Counted from the stretch's first letter, positions 55,348 through 64,000 are shown. The stretch is DNA of 64,000 nt from Planctomycetota bacterium (GCA_023150475.1 JAKLKU010000007.1:186001-250000), one strand, 5' to 3'. The notes: generated by a model from the letters alone, not told the origin. Numbers and translations are program-made.

Positions 55348-56082
55348 TCAGTCGGCCTTCTTGAGCTCGATGGCGATCGCGTTCATGAACAGGAAGCAGG
55401 CGATCAGCGATCCGAAGAACACCAAGTCGCGGAAGTCGATCACGCCTTTGGTGATCGACGTGAAGTGCGTCAGGAAGCTGAACGACGCCAGCGCTTCGAG
55501 CACCGCGCGCGGCGTCCAACCGGCGAAGAAGTCGAGGATCGTCTCCGTGCCGATCAGGATGAAGCCGAAGCACAGCCACACGCTCAGCACGAACGCGATC
55601 ACTTGGTTCTTCGTCCATGCGGAGACGAACGAACCGATCGCGAGGTAGCCGCCGGCCATCAGGAAGCTGCCGACGTAACTCGCGAGGATCACGCCGTTGT
55701 CGGGATCGCCGAGGTAGTTGACCGAGATCCACATCGGGAAGGTCAATCCGAGCGCGATGCCGGTGAAGCACCACGCGGCGAGGAACTTCGCGATCACGGC
55801 GTGGCCCATCGTGACCGGCAACGTGAAGAGCAACTCGATCGTGCCTTGGCGCCGCTCTTCGGCCCAGAGACGCATCGAGATCGCCGGGATCAGGAAGAGG
55901 TAGAGCCACGGGTGCCAAGTGAAGAACCCTTGGAGGTTCGCTTGGCCCGCGTCGAACCAACTGCCGACCTTGAAGGTCAGGCCGCCGGCGAGGATCAGGA
56001 ACACGACGATGAAGACGTACGCGACCGGAGTCGCGAAGTAGCCCTTGAGCTCGCGCTTGAAGAGCGTGATGACGTTGTGCAT
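55348..56082 (-). CDS. ABC-2 type permease (GldF-like)
   Basis: A 244-residue inner-membrane permease with six predicted helices. VITLFKRELKGYFATPVAYVFI opens the protein as in GldF-like ABC-2 permeases, followed by LIPAISMRLWAEERRQGTIELLFTLPVT, the conserved cytoplasmic coupling segment. GAGGA lies 7-8 nt before the ATG. The ATPase gene ends 15 nt upstream and the auxiliary gene starts 13 nt downstream, so all three form one operon. Confidence 0.9.
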   Translation of the reverse strand: MHNVITLFKRELKGYFATPVAYVFIVVFLILAGGLTFKVGSWFDAGQANLQGFFTWHPWLYLFLIPAISMRLWAEERRQGTIELLFTLPVTMGHAVIAKFLAAWCFTGIALGLTFPMWISVNYLGDPDNGVILASYVGSFLMAGGYLAIGSFVSAWTKNQVIAFVLSVWLCFGFILIGTETILDFFAGWTPRAVLEALASFSFLTHFTSITKGVIDFRDLVFFGSLIACFLFMNAIAIELKKAD

Positions 56083-56097
56083 GGGGTGCTCCTCGGA

Positions 56098-57048
56098 TCA
56101 GTGCTTGCCCGTGACGGTCAGTTCGCGGAACACTTCGTCGAGCTTGCCGTGCTCGACGCGCAACTCGTCGACCTCCCAGCGCGCCTCGCGCACCTTCTGG
56201 CCGACTTCGACCGCGATCGAACGGCGCGCTTTCGGGATCAGCACGAAACGCGCGGTGCCGTCGCGTTCGGGCAAGTCCTCGACGCTCTGCACGCCGTCGA
56301 GCATCGAGAGCCCGTGGCGCACCGGAGCGACCCGTTCGGCGCCGACGCTGACCGTGACCGCGTTGTGGTAGCGCGAACGCGCGGCGAGCTCCGCCGGCGT
56401 GCAGTCGATGACGACCTTGCCGCGCGCGATGATGATCGTGCGCGAGCACACCGCTTCGACTTCCTCGAGGATGTGCGTCGAGAGCACGATCACCTTCTCC
56501 CGCGCCATCGCACGGATCAGGTTGCGCACTTCGTGCTTCTGGTTGGGATCGAGACCGTCGGTGGGCTCGTCGAGCACCAACACTTCGGGATCGTGCAGGA
56601 TCGCCTGCGCGAGTCCGACGCGGCGCTTGAAGCCCTTCGACAACGTCTCGATGCGTTGCTGGGCGACGCTCGCGAGGTTGACCTTCGCGATCACTTCGTC
56701 GACGCGTCGGCGCGCTTCGCCGCCGCCGAAGCCGCGCACCTCGGCGACGAACTCGAGGAAGCCGCGCGGCGTCATGTCCGGATAGAGCGGCGCGCCTTCC
56801 GGCAGATACCCGAGCATCTTCTTCGCGGCGAGCGGTGCTTCGAGGATGTCGTGACCGCAGACTTTCGCGGTGCCCGACGTCGGGTGCAGGAAACCGGTCA
56901 GCATCTTCATCGTGGTCGACTTGCCGGCGCCGTTCGGGCCGAGGAAGCCGAGCACTTCGCCGCGGTCGACCGTGAACGACACGCCGTCGACGGCAGTGAA
57001 CGAACCGAACCGTTTGGTCAGGCTCTGAATCTCGATCATGGGGGCCAT
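56098..57048 (-). CDS. ABC transporter ATPase (GldA-like)
   Basis: A 316-residue ABC ATPase. Walker A is GPNGAGKSTT, followed by the Q-loop region LGYLPEGAPLYPDMT, the signature (KGFKRRVGLAQAI, a variant of LSGGQ), Walker B VLVLDEPTDGLDPNQ and the H-switch STHILEEVEAVC. The last 80 residues form the extra C-terminal domain seen in GldA/CcmA-like ATPases. The first ATG (57048) has GAGGA 7 nt upstream; a second ATG three codons later would also fit. It leads the operon GldA-, GldF-, GldG- and DUF4340-like. Confidence 0.92.
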   Translation of the reverse strand: MAPMIEIQSLTKRFGSFTAVDGVSFTVDRGEVLGFLGPNGAGKSTTMKMLTGFLHPTSGTAKVCGHDILEAPLAAKKMLGYLPEGAPLYPDMTPRGFLEFVAEVRGFGGGEARRRVDEVIAKVNLASVAQQRIETLSKGFKRRVGLAQAILHDPEVLVLDEPTDGLDPNQKHEVRNLIRAMAREKVIVLSTHILEEVEAVCSRTIIIARGKVVIDCTPAELAARSRYHNAVTVSVGAERVAPVRHGLSMLDGVQSVEDLPERDGTARFVLIPKARRSIAVEVGQKVREARWEVDELRVEHGKLDEVFRELTVTGKH

Positions 57049-57303
57049 GAAGGGGTCCTCGTCGGAGGGTGGGCGCGTGGGAAAGCGCGCCGTTCGGAGC
57101 TACGAAGGGGCGCCGATTCTGGCGTCGCCGCCAGGGTGCGGCAAGTGCTCTAAGTCCTTTGCTAGTAAGGATTCAGGCGCAACGGGCTGCGCCGAGCGAA
57201 GGGCGGTTTACGGGCGCCTCGCAGAGCTGTTGGCGCCCGGCCACTCGCGCGGCTTGTCGGGTGGTTCGAGAGCCCTAGGATCGCCGCGGCGAGCGAGAGA
57301 ACC

Positions 57304-58578
57304 ATGCGTTCCAGGCGACTTCGGACGAGCGGCGCGCAGGTTCTCGCGCTCACGGTACTGCTCGCGGCGCCCGCCGCGGCGCGCCAAGCGCCGGAAATCG
57401 GCGCACGGCCCTCCGGCGCGCAGGACGGGGCACTCGCCGAGTCGCACGCAGCCGTCGCCGAGCTCGACCCGCTGGTCGCGAGCCTCCGGGCACGGTCGAA
57501 AGCTGCGCGCGACGCGCTGCGCCGACGCCGCGCCGCGGCGACGAGCGACGAAGAGCTCGTCCAGATCGCCCGCGAGTCGCCGCTTCCGGCGTTGCTCGAA
57601 GAGCACGAGCGATTCGCGCTCGAGCACGCGGATCACGACGCGGCGGTCGATGCGTGGGCCGGCGCGATCGGACTCGCCGCGGAGTGCGAGCGGTACGCGA
57701 CGTGGAGCCGCGCGCTCGCGGCGCTCGAAGACCGCCACCTCGCGAGCCCGCGACTCGCCGCGAGCCTTGCCGCGTTCGGCGACGGAGCCCGCTGGTTCGG
57801 CACGAATCGCTGGGAGGTTTCCTTGCGTCGCGCCGCGCAGGGTTCGCCGCACGCGGCGGTGAAGGCGTTCGCGCTCTATCTCCTCGCCGACTCGCTCGGC
57901 CGCGCGGAGCACGCGTTGCCGAACCGGGATCCGCAGGCGGGCGCGACCGACACGAGCGCCGTGCGTTTCGAGCCGACGATGCTCGCCGAACGCAAACGCG
58001 AAGCCGTGCGGCTGCTCGCGCTGGTGGAGCAACGGTTCGCCGACGCGCTGCCGACGGCCGCGCCGAGTCCCGACCTGCCGAAGGACTGGCTCGCGCGCCG
58101 CGTCGAGGCGTTGCGTTTCGAGCTCGAGCACCTGCAGGTCGGCATGCTCGCGCCGGACTTCGAGACCGTCGACGAACACGGCAATCCGTGGAAACTCTCG
58201 GACTACCGCGGTCGCGTGGTGCTGCTCGACTTCTGGGGCCTGTGGTGCGTGCCGTGCCGCGCGATGTTGCCCGACGCGAAAGCGCTGGTGCAGCGGCTCG
58301 CGAACGAGCGGTTCAGCCTGCTCGGCGTCAACAGCGACGGCGACCACGCGACGCTCCGCGAGCGTCTCGAGCGCGAAGGTGTCGTCTGGCGACAAGCGCT
58401 CGACGGCGACACGAACGGACCGATCGCGACGCGCTGGAACGTGCAGAGCTGGCCGACGCTCGTGCTGCTCGACGCGGACGGCGTGATCCGCTCGCGCGAG
58501 CTGCCGCGCGACGAGGCGCGAATGGAGGCGCTGATCCGCGCGTTGCTCGCCGAGCTGCCGCGCGCTGCGTCCCGCTGA
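57304..58578 (+). CDS. Secreted TlpA-like thioredoxin with helical N-terminal domain
   Basis: A 424-residue exported protein. Residues 1-27 form a signal peptide ending AAPAAARQ. Residues about 50-270 are helical. The last 140 residues are a TlpA/ResA-type thioredoxin domain: GMLAPDFETVDEHGNPWKLS, VVLLDFWGLWCVPCRAMLPD with the redox-active WCVPC, and WNVQSWPTLVLLDADG with the cis-proline. It likely reduces disulfides or helps cytochrome maturation outside the cytoplasm. GAGAGA lies close to the ATG and a TAGGAT box 22 nt upstream. It begins the plus-strand run of surface proteins to the window end. Confidence 0.88.
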   Translation: MRSRRLRTSGAQVLALTVLLAAPAAARQAPEIGARPSGAQDGALAESHAAVAELDPLVASLRARSKAARDALRRRRAAATSDEELVQIARESPLPALLEEHERFALEHADHDAAVDAWAGAIGLAAECERYATWSRALAALEDRHLASPRLAASLAAFGDGARWFGTNRWEVSLRRAAQGSPHAAVKAFALYLLADSLGRAEHALPNRDPQAGATDTSAVRFEPTMLAERKREAVRLLALVEQRFADALPTAAPSPDLPKDWLARRVEALRFELEHLQVGMLAPDFETVDEHGNPWKLSDYRGRVVLLDFWGLWCVPCRAMLPDAKALVQRLANERFSLLGVNSDGDHATLRERLEREGVVWRQALDGDTNGPIATRWNVQSWPTLVLLDADGVIRSRELPRDEARMEALIRALLAELPRAASR

Positions 58579-58630
58579 AGATGCGGCGAGCTTGACCGAA
58601 GCTTGATCGAAGCCAAGCGGCCGGCGCGGC

Positions 58631-58636
58631 TAGGCT
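58631..58636 (+). promoter_or_regulatory. -10-like box (TAGGCT), leaderless spacing
   Basis: TAGGCT ends 7 nt before the ATG at 58644 with no ribosome site. Two TTGA-type hexamers lie further upstream. Same pattern as the box before 41179. Confidence 0.5.
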
Positions 58637-58643
58637 CGCGTCC

Positions 58644-59993
58644 ATGCGTGCTCGCGGCTCGCTCGTCGCGCTGGGACTGCTGCTGTTCGCGATCGGCGCG
58701 AGCGCGTGGTTCGCAGCGCGGCGCGCGACGGCTCCGCGCGCGGCCGATCTCGCGGATGCAGCGGGAGGCGCGGAGCGTGCCGCGTTCGCGCGGTCGATCG
58801 CGAGCGAGGCGAGCGCTCTCGCGTCCGCGACCGAGCCTGGGGCGCGCCACGCGATCCAGGCGACGGCGCGCGAAGAGGCGTCCGTCGTCGAAGTCGTTGC
58901 GGCGGTCGCGGCGCCGTTGCTCGTCGCGGGGCGCGTGCTCGATGAGCTCGGTGCGCCGATCGGCGGTGTCGAACTCGAGCTCGAGTGCCTCGATCCGGCT
59001 CGACGGAAGTTCACGGCGCGGTCCGACGATCGAGGGCACTACCGACTGCACGGCGACCAGCCGCCGTTCGGCGGACTCCTGCGCGCGGCGAAGCCCGGTT
59101 ATGCGCCGCACGTCGAGCTCCTCGAGGCGCTGCCGATCGAGCCTGGCGAACACGTGCTCGTGCTGCTCAGGGGCGCGAGCCTGCGCGGACGTCTGATGGT
59201 CGATCCGGAGCTCGCCATGGACCGCTTCGAGCTCGTGCTCGCGACGCATCGGAGCGGTTTTCGAGCGACGCCGACCGAGACCGGCGAGTTCGCGTTCGTC
59301 GACCTGCCGGTTGGGTACGCGGAGCTCGGCGTGCAAGATCACGGACGCACCGTGCACTGGCTCGAAGGCCTGACGCTCGTCTCGGGCGCGTCGACCGACG
59401 ATCCGCGGCTCGATCCGCTCGATCTGCGCGGCCGCTTGCGCGCGTGGAGCGTGCGGCTCGTGCGTTCCGACGGCGCGCCGTTCTCCGCGACGGAGGTCGG
59501 CGTGTCTTGGAGCCTCGCGACGCTGCAGGGCGCGTGGAGCGAACGCACCGACGCCGACGGTCGGCTCGCAGCGCTGCTGCCGAGCGACGTCGAGCGCGTG
59601 TGGCTCGGCATCGAAGGCTTCCAGGATCCGTGGGCGTCGCCGGACGCGAGCGAACTCGTCGTCCTGCCGATGCCGATCGTACGTTTCGGCGTGGACGCGA
59701 ACGTGCAGGAGTTCGCCGGTCGTGTGCGGCTCGAGCTCACGTTCCTCGACCCGCCGCCGCCGGGAGGCGTTTCCGCGCGCCGTGCCTCGCTCGCGGAGGA
59801 CGGCACGGCCGAAGTGGTGCTCGACTGCGCCGGCCGCTACCAGGTCGGTTGGTCGCCGCTCGCGCTCGGCTCCGCGACGCTTTCGTGGCCCGAGCACGTG
59901 ATCGCCGTCCGCTCCGCACCGAGCGAGCAGTTCTTCGAACTCACGCTCGATCTCGCGCAACTCGCGTCGCTGCGAGAAGCGGTCGGAAGCTAG
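58644..59993 (+). CDS. Membrane-anchored carboxypeptidase-regulatory-like protein, first of the array
   Basis: A 449-residue protein with an N-terminal membrane helix (LVALGLLLFAIGASAWFA). After an Ala-rich spacer comes a carboxypeptidase-regulatory-like module (VAGRVLDELGAPIGGVELEL, SDDRGHYRL), then a region containing DPRLDPLDLRGRLRAW that recurs as DPRLDPLDLRG in the protein encoded at 62511. Further beta-rich modules follow. No enzymatic residue is seen. Probably an envelope-exposed structural or binding protein. It is followed by two more such proteins and the start of a fourth. Confidence 0.65.
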   Translation: MRARGSLVALGLLLFAIGASAWFAARRATAPRAADLADAAGGAERAAFARSIASEASALASATEPGARHAIQATAREEASVVEVVAAVAAPLLVAGRVLDELGAPIGGVELELECLDPARRKFTARSDDRGHYRLHGDQPPFGGLLRAAKPGYAPHVELLEALPIEPGEHVLVLLRGASLRGRLMVDPELAMDRFELVLATHRSGFRATPTETGEFAFVDLPVGYAELGVQDHGRTVHWLEGLTLVSGASTDDPRLDPLDLRGRLRAWSVRLVRSDGAPFSATEVGVSWSLATLQGAWSERTDADGRLAALLPSDVERVWLGIEGFQDPWASPDASELVVLPMPIVRFGVDANVQEFAGRVRLELTFLDPPPPGGVSARRASLAEDGTAEVVLDCAGRYQVGWSPLALGSATLSWPEHVIAVRSAPSEQFFELTLDLAQLASLREAVGS

Positions 59994-60072
59994 TTCCGCC
60001 CCGACCGTTCCCGTAGCGCCGTGGAGCGGCCGCGACGGCGTTTTCGGGGTAAGCCTTGGAGGGGTTCCTCTC

Positions 60073-62514
60073 GTGCGTTCCAAGGCTCGTCTTCCGGTGC
60101 TCGTCGCGGCGCTCGCGGTGTTGGTCGCGCTGCATTGGCCGGCGCGCGGCCCGCGCGTGGGGGACGCCGAGCGTGGGTCGGAGGCGTCGAGCGCGGTCGC
60201 GACGGGCGGCGCCGCGGCAGGCGACGAACTCGGCGCCGACACGACTCCCGCGTCCGTCGCGGGCGCGCTCGAAGTGCTTGCGTTGCGCGCGGCGGACCGC
60301 ACGCCGATCGAAGAGCTCGCGCTCGCGTTGCGGTTGCTCGACGACGACACGTTCGAGCCGCGGCTCGCGTACACCGATCGCCAAGGGCTCGTGCGCTTCG
60401 ACGACGTGCCCGCCGGCGACGTGGTCGTCGAAAGTGCGGTCGGCGGCGAGCTCCACGCGCTCGTGCGTTCGAAGAAGTGCGGCCGGCGCACGCTGCTCGT
60501 CGCGCGCGGCGTCGACGTGCGCGGTCGAGTGCTCTCGCCCACCGGCCTGCCTCTCGCGGGCGCGACGCTCGTGCTCGCGCGCGAGACGGAGCTCGACGAC
60601 CTGCGTCACGCGTGGCCGGTCGCGATCAGCGACCCGTTCGGCCGTTTCGCGCTTCCGGACGTCGCGCCCGGCGCGAGGCGGCTCGTCGCACGCCATCCGC
60701 GGTTCGCGCCGAGCGCGGCGTATGCGCTCACGAGCGAGCCGGGCTGCGCGCGCGAGCTCGACGTCGTGCTCGGAGGGCCCGCGGCGGAACTGCGCGGTCG
60801 TGTGCTCGACGAGTTCGGCAAGTTGCTGCCGGCCGTGCGCGTGACGGTCGGTCCGCTCGAGCCCTCGGGCGCGCGAGAGAGCGACTCGAGCACGAACGGG
60901 GAACGGCCGGTCACCGCGCTCGCGACGCACACCGACGAACGCGGCGAGTTCGTCCTGCGCGGCTTGCCGATCGGCGCGAGCTGGATCGAAGCGCGCGCGG
61001 AAGGGTTCGTCGCGGCGTGCGCGCAACGCACGCTCGCGCCGGGTGCGAACGAGCGGCTCGAGCTCGTGCTTCCGCGCGGCGCGCGGCTCGCCGGCGGCGC
61101 ACGGCTCTCGCACGGCGCTCCCGCGCGGCACGCGAACGTCCGCGCCAGCGTCGCGGGTGGCGACGAACGCATCACGCGCGCGGCGCTCGACGGCTCGTTC
61201 GTGCTCGACTCGCTTCCGCCAGGCGTCGTGCACGTCGTGATCGACTGGCAAGGCGAGCAGTGGGCGGAGACGGAGCTCGAGCTCGGCCGCGAGGGTGCTC
61301 GTTTCGACGCAACGCTGGAACCGGTGCGGGCGCTCGCCGGCAGCGTCGTCGATGCACGCGGCGAGCCGCTCGCCGATGCGACGGTGTGGCTCGCGCTCAC
61401 GAGCGGCGGCGATCACCCTCGGGCGCGCATCGCGCGCACGGCCGCCGACGGCCGCTTCCGTTTCGCCGGCCTCGTCGAGCGCGACCACGAACTGCGTGTC
61501 TTCGCCGACGCGGAGCAACTCTGCGAGCTCGCGCGACGCGAGCGCGTGCGACCTGGCGCGGACGCGCTCGCCATCGTCGTCGACGCAAAGCGGCTGCCCA
61601 CCGCGAGGATCGTCGGCCGCGTGCTCGGACCGGACGCTCGTGGCCTTGCCGGCGCAGAGGTGCGCGCTCGACGTGCAGGGCTCGAGCTCGTGCCCTGCGA
61701 GACCGACGAGGACGGCGCGTTCGAACTCGGGCCGCTCGCTCCAGGCGCGTGGTGGTTGTGCGTCGAGCCTCCGAAGGTTTCGCGAATCGGACTCGCCGAT
61801 GGCGCGTCCGTCGCGGACGCGCAGCATGATCGATCGAGCGCCGAACTCGCGCCGCGCGCGTTCGCGATCGCCGAGCTCGCTCCCGGCGAGGTGCGCGACA
61901 CCGGTGACCTCGCGCTCGAACGCGGCGCGCGTCTTCGCGTGCGCTGCGGGCCCGAGCCCCAGCACGAGTGCGGGCCCGAGCCCCAGCACGAGTGCGGCCC
62001 CGAGCCCCAGCACGAGTGCGGCCCCGAGCTCGAGCTCGAGTCCGGACTCGACGTGCCGCGCGCAGCCGACGCGGCCCTCGGCGCTCCCGTGATCGTCGCG
62101 CGTTCGTTCGATGGTCTCTTCGTCGAATGGCTCGACTTCGAGGGCGGCGTCGCGCGTTCGCGGCCGTTGCCGCCCGGGCGTTGGCGGGTCGCGCTCGAGG
62201 CGGGCGCGGGCCTCGCGCTCCAAGCGCAAGAGGTCGAGCTCGGCGAGGCCGACGTGGAGCTCGCGTTCGAGCTGCTTCGCGGTCGCGAGGTCGCGCTGCG
62301 GTTCGACGACGACGTTCACGAGGTGCTCGTCGGCGCGGCAGGCGGCCGGGTGCTGCTCGAACGTGAGCTCGGCGTGTCGCGCGAGCTCGAACTGGTGCTC
62401 GCGCCGGAGCGCTACCGCCTCGAGCTCCGCGCCTCGGACGGCCGGACGCGTTCGCTGGACTTCGAAATCACTCGCAGCTCGCCACGCCGCGTGTTCGACG
62501 TGAAGATGGAGTGA
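60073..62514 (+). CDS. Multi-repeat carboxypeptidase-regulatory-like protein
   Basis: An 813-residue membrane-anchored protein. N-terminal helix LPVLVAALAVLVALHW, then six or more carboxypeptidase-regulatory-like beta-sandwiches: VRGRVLSPTGLPLAGATLVL, LRGRVLDEFGKLLPAVRVTV, LAGSVVDARGEPLADATVWL, IVGRVLGPDARGLAGAEVRA, each with a D-x-x-G-x-F step. Residues 625-656 are repeats of CGPEPQHE (24-bp units), a Cys-rich insert unusual for this family. The start is GTG at 60073 with GGAGG about 10 nt upstream. The stop overlaps the next start (GTGA). Likely a surface scaffold. Confidence 0.72.
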   Translation: MRSKARLPVLVAALAVLVALHWPARGPRVGDAERGSEASSAVATGGAAAGDELGADTTPASVAGALEVLALRAADRTPIEELALALRLLDDDTFEPRLAYTDRQGLVRFDDVPAGDVVVESAVGGELHALVRSKKCGRRTLLVARGVDVRGRVLSPTGLPLAGATLVLARETELDDLRHAWPVAISDPFGRFALPDVAPGARRLVARHPRFAPSAAYALTSEPGCARELDVVLGGPAAELRGRVLDEFGKLLPAVRVTVGPLEPSGARESDSSTNGERPVTALATHTDERGEFVLRGLPIGASWIEARAEGFVAACAQRTLAPGANERLELVLPRGARLAGGARLSHGAPARHANVRASVAGGDERITRAALDGSFVLDSLPPGVVHVVIDWQGEQWAETELELGREGARFDATLEPVRALAGSVVDARGEPLADATVWLALTSGGDHPRARIARTAADGRFRFAGLVERDHELRVFADAEQLCELARRERVRPGADALAIVVDAKRLPTARIVGRVLGPDARGLAGAEVRARRAGLELVPCETDEDGAFELGPLAPGAWWLCVEPPKVSRIGLADGASVADAQHDRSSAELAPRAFAIAELAPGEVRDTGDLALERGARLRVRCGPEPQHECGPEPQHECGPEPQHECGPELELESGLDVPRAADAALGAPVIVARSFDGLFVEWLDFEGGVARSRPLPPGRWRVALEAGAGLALQAQEVELGEADVELAFELLRGREVALRFDDDVHEVLVGAAGGRVLLERELGVSRELELVLAPERYRLELRASDGRTRSLDFEITRSSPRRVFDVKME
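61945..62040 (+). repeat. 24-bp tandem repeat inside the 813-residue protein
   Basis: Three near-perfect 24-bp units (from 61945, 61969, 61993) and a degenerate fourth encode CGPEPQHE, CGPEPQHE, CGPEPQHE and CGPELELE. In-frame copy-number change would add or remove one cysteine each time. Confidence 0.9.
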
Positions 62515-63779
62515 GCCCGAAACGAGGCTCGCTCCCGATGACGTCGCGTTCGATCCGTTGGTCCGTCGCGCTCGGCGCGTGCGCCGTCGCAGCGTGGGCA
62601 CTCGTCGCGATGCTCCGCCACGCACCGCCGGCGGCCGCCACGCGTGCGGGGACGGCGACCGCCGAAGCGCGTGTCGCCGCCCCCGAGCTCGCGCTCCCCG
62701 ATGCTGCGACGGTCGAGCGCTCGCCGCGCGCCGTCGCTGCCGAGCCCGTGGCGCCGGACGCCGTCGTTCCCGCCGAAGTGGCACCACAGCTCGGCGAGCT
62801 GCGCGGTCGTGTGCTGCTCGACGCGACGTTCTCCGACGCCCAGACGCTCGTCACGTTGACTTGGCACGGTTCGTTGCCGGCGCCGGAGTCTGCTCCGGAC
62901 GGCGCGAAGGCCACGTCGCGAACGCAGCGTGCTCCGGGTCAGTCGACCGTGACCCACGAACGACTCTCGGCGCAGGGCGAGAGCGACGACTCGGAAGTGA
63001 CGCATGCCGTCGGTCCGCATGTCGGCAGCGCGTTCGACTTCGAGTTCGGGGGGCTCGTGCCGGGCGAGTACGAGCTCGGCCTCGTGAGCGTGCCGAGCTC
63101 GCACGCCGCCACCGGCGCGGCGATGCTGGGCGTCGGGCCCGGGCGTTTCTTCTCGCTCGACGAGGTGCTCGTCACCGCGGGCGAGCCGACGCGCGACCCG
63201 CGGCTCGATCCGCTCGATCTGCGCGGCAAGATCGTGCGAGCCCGGTACGTGGTCGTCGACGGCTACGGCGTGCCACGCGCGTCGGCGGAGTGCCGTGCGA
63301 TCGCCAGCGCGACGTCGCAGTCGTACGCGACGAGCGACGAACACGGCAACGTCGAGTTCGTGCTCGCGGCGAACGTCGAAACGATCGAGATCGAGATCGA
63401 GCGTCACACGACCTGCATCGTGCGCACGCCGCTCGCGTTCGGACGCAGCGTCGTCGTCGTGCCCGATCGGCCGACGCACGTCTTGCACGTCGATCCGGAC
63501 TCGCTGCCGCAGTCGGGCGAGCTCTCGATCTTCGTGCGCGAGGCGGAAGAACTCTCCGGCTCGAGTTCGCTCGGCCGTGGCGCGACGTGGAGCCGTTTCG
63601 ATGCCGCCGGCGACGCCGTCGTCGCGCCGCGTAGGCTCGGGCCGCACGAGCTCGAGTGGCGCCTGAAGCGTCCCGACGATACGTCGAAGTCGCTCGTCGA
63701 CCCCGTGCAACGGCTCGAAGTGCGCGCTCCCGGCGAAGCGGTCGTGGTCGAGCTCGTCGTGCCCGCGGAGCTGCGTTGA
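62511..63779 (+). CDS. Membrane-anchored hypothetical protein of the array
   Basis: A 422-residue protein with a membrane helix near the N-terminus (WSVALGACAVAAWALVAML) and an extracytoplasmic beta-rich region. GEYELGLVS and DPRLDPLDLRGKIVRA match the equivalent region of the protein encoded at 58644, tying it to the same family, and VVDGYGVPRASAECRAIA looks like a regulatory-like module. GTG start at 62511 overlaps the previous stop (GTGA); ATG at 62538 is an alternative. No catalytic residues are recognised. Confidence 0.6.
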   Translation: MSPKRGSLPMTSRSIRWSVALGACAVAAWALVAMLRHAPPAAATRAGTATAEARVAAPELALPDAATVERSPRAVAAEPVAPDAVVPAEVAPQLGELRGRVLLDATFSDAQTLVTLTWHGSLPAPESAPDGAKATSRTQRAPGQSTVTHERLSAQGESDDSEVTHAVGPHVGSAFDFEFGGLVPGEYELGLVSVPSSHAATGAAMLGVGPGRFFSLDEVLVTAGEPTRDPRLDPLDLRGKIVRARYVVVDGYGVPRASAECRAIASATSQSYATSDEHGNVEFVLAANVETIEIEIERHTTCIVRTPLAFGRSVVVVPDRPTHVLHVDPDSLPQSGELSIFVREAEELSGSSSLGRGATWSRFDAAGDAVVAPRRLGPHELEWRLKRPDDTSKSLVDPVQRLEVRAPGEAVVVELVVPAELR

Positions 63780-63782
63780 GCC

Positions 63783-64000
63783 GTGCGACTCTCGCGCCGG
63801 CCTGCAGCGTGGCTCGTGCTGGTCGTGGCGGGCGTCGTGCTCGCGATGTGGCTCGTGCGCGGCTTTCGCGCAGCGTCGGAGGCGACGACGATCGGCGCGC
63901 CGCGAGCCACGCGCGCGACGGGCGCGACGGGCTCGACACGCGAGCTCGTGGACCTCGCCGAGCCTGACGATGCACGCGCACGCGCGCCCGCGGAACCGGG
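63783..64000 (+). CDS. N-terminal fragment of a further membrane-anchored array protein
   Basis: From GTG 63783, just after the preceding stop, an open frame runs off the window end. It begins VRLSRRPAAWLVLVVAGVVL, a short basic stretch followed by a membrane helix, then an Ala/Thr/Glu-rich spacer. This repeats the start of the preceding array proteins, so it is probably another secreted repeat protein. Only about 72 residues are visible. Confidence 0.45.
   Translation, partial: MRLSRRPAAWLVLVVAGVVLAMWLVRGFRAASEATTIGAPRATRATGATGSTRELVDLAEPDDARARAPAEP

Overview
The window is 64 kb of very GC-rich, densely coding bacterial chromosome, with no transposase, phage gene, CRISPR array or rRNA. The protein families suggest a planctomycete or close relative. 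They include a DUF6677-like membrane protein, a YdjY-domain protein, a DUF3187 lipoprotein, secreted FG-GAP and carboxypeptidase-regulatory-like proteins, and a Gld-like ABC cluster with DUF4340. No rRNA gene is present, so the placement is inference. Genes begin in two ways: after a GAGGA/GGAG ribosome site, or apparently leaderless with a TAnnnT box 6-10 nt before the start codon. ATGA, GTGA and TTGA stop-start overlaps are common.

Layout. 0-10 kb: zinc-ribbon fragment, acyl-CoA thioesterase, DUF6677-like pair, HEAT protein and dprA, clpC, an McsA-like UVR protein, then an overlapping PEGA lipoprotein-murD-cyclase operon. 10-22 kb: a surface-glycan region with two tandem membrane sulfatase/LtaS-like enzymes and five tightly packed genes (double GT2, GT2-TPR, a free-standing RapZ C-terminal domain, GT-methyltransferase, sulfotransferase-GT2). 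22-26.8 kb: rRNA methyltransferase, a peptidyl-prolyl isomerase cluster (triple FKBP, SEC-C protein, SlyD) and a Nudix hydrolase. 26.8-33 kb: an FG-GAP protein interrupted by one in-frame TGA, two tandem carboxypeptidase-regulatory-like paralogues and tRNA-Ser(UGA). 33-48 kb: metabolic and hypothetical genes (bifunctional nuclease, asparaginase II, NAD(P)HX dehydratase, a divergent ThyX, Ino1, M3 peptidase, alpha/beta hydrolase, DNA-methylase-like protein). 47-57 kb: a secreted beta-helix-like protein, a CPA2 antiporter, a decayed copy of the beta-helix gene, and a four-gene Gld-like ABC transporter/DUF4340 operon. 57-64 kb: a TlpA-like thioredoxin and an array of membrane-anchored, secreted carboxypeptidase-regulatory-like proteins that runs off the end.

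Two observations stand out. First, the FG-GAP gene at 26786-28081 (minus) keeps one reading frame across a TGA followed by TGC. Just after the TGA lies a bacterial SECIS-like hairpin with GU in its apical loop at about the same spacing as in E. coli fdhF. This is a candidate secreted selenoprotein with a Sec-Cys pair. Second, a noncoding element of about 330 nt occurs twice, upstream of two unrelated genes (thioesterase and asparaginase). Its ends are strongly conserved, including an 83-nt block with no indels.
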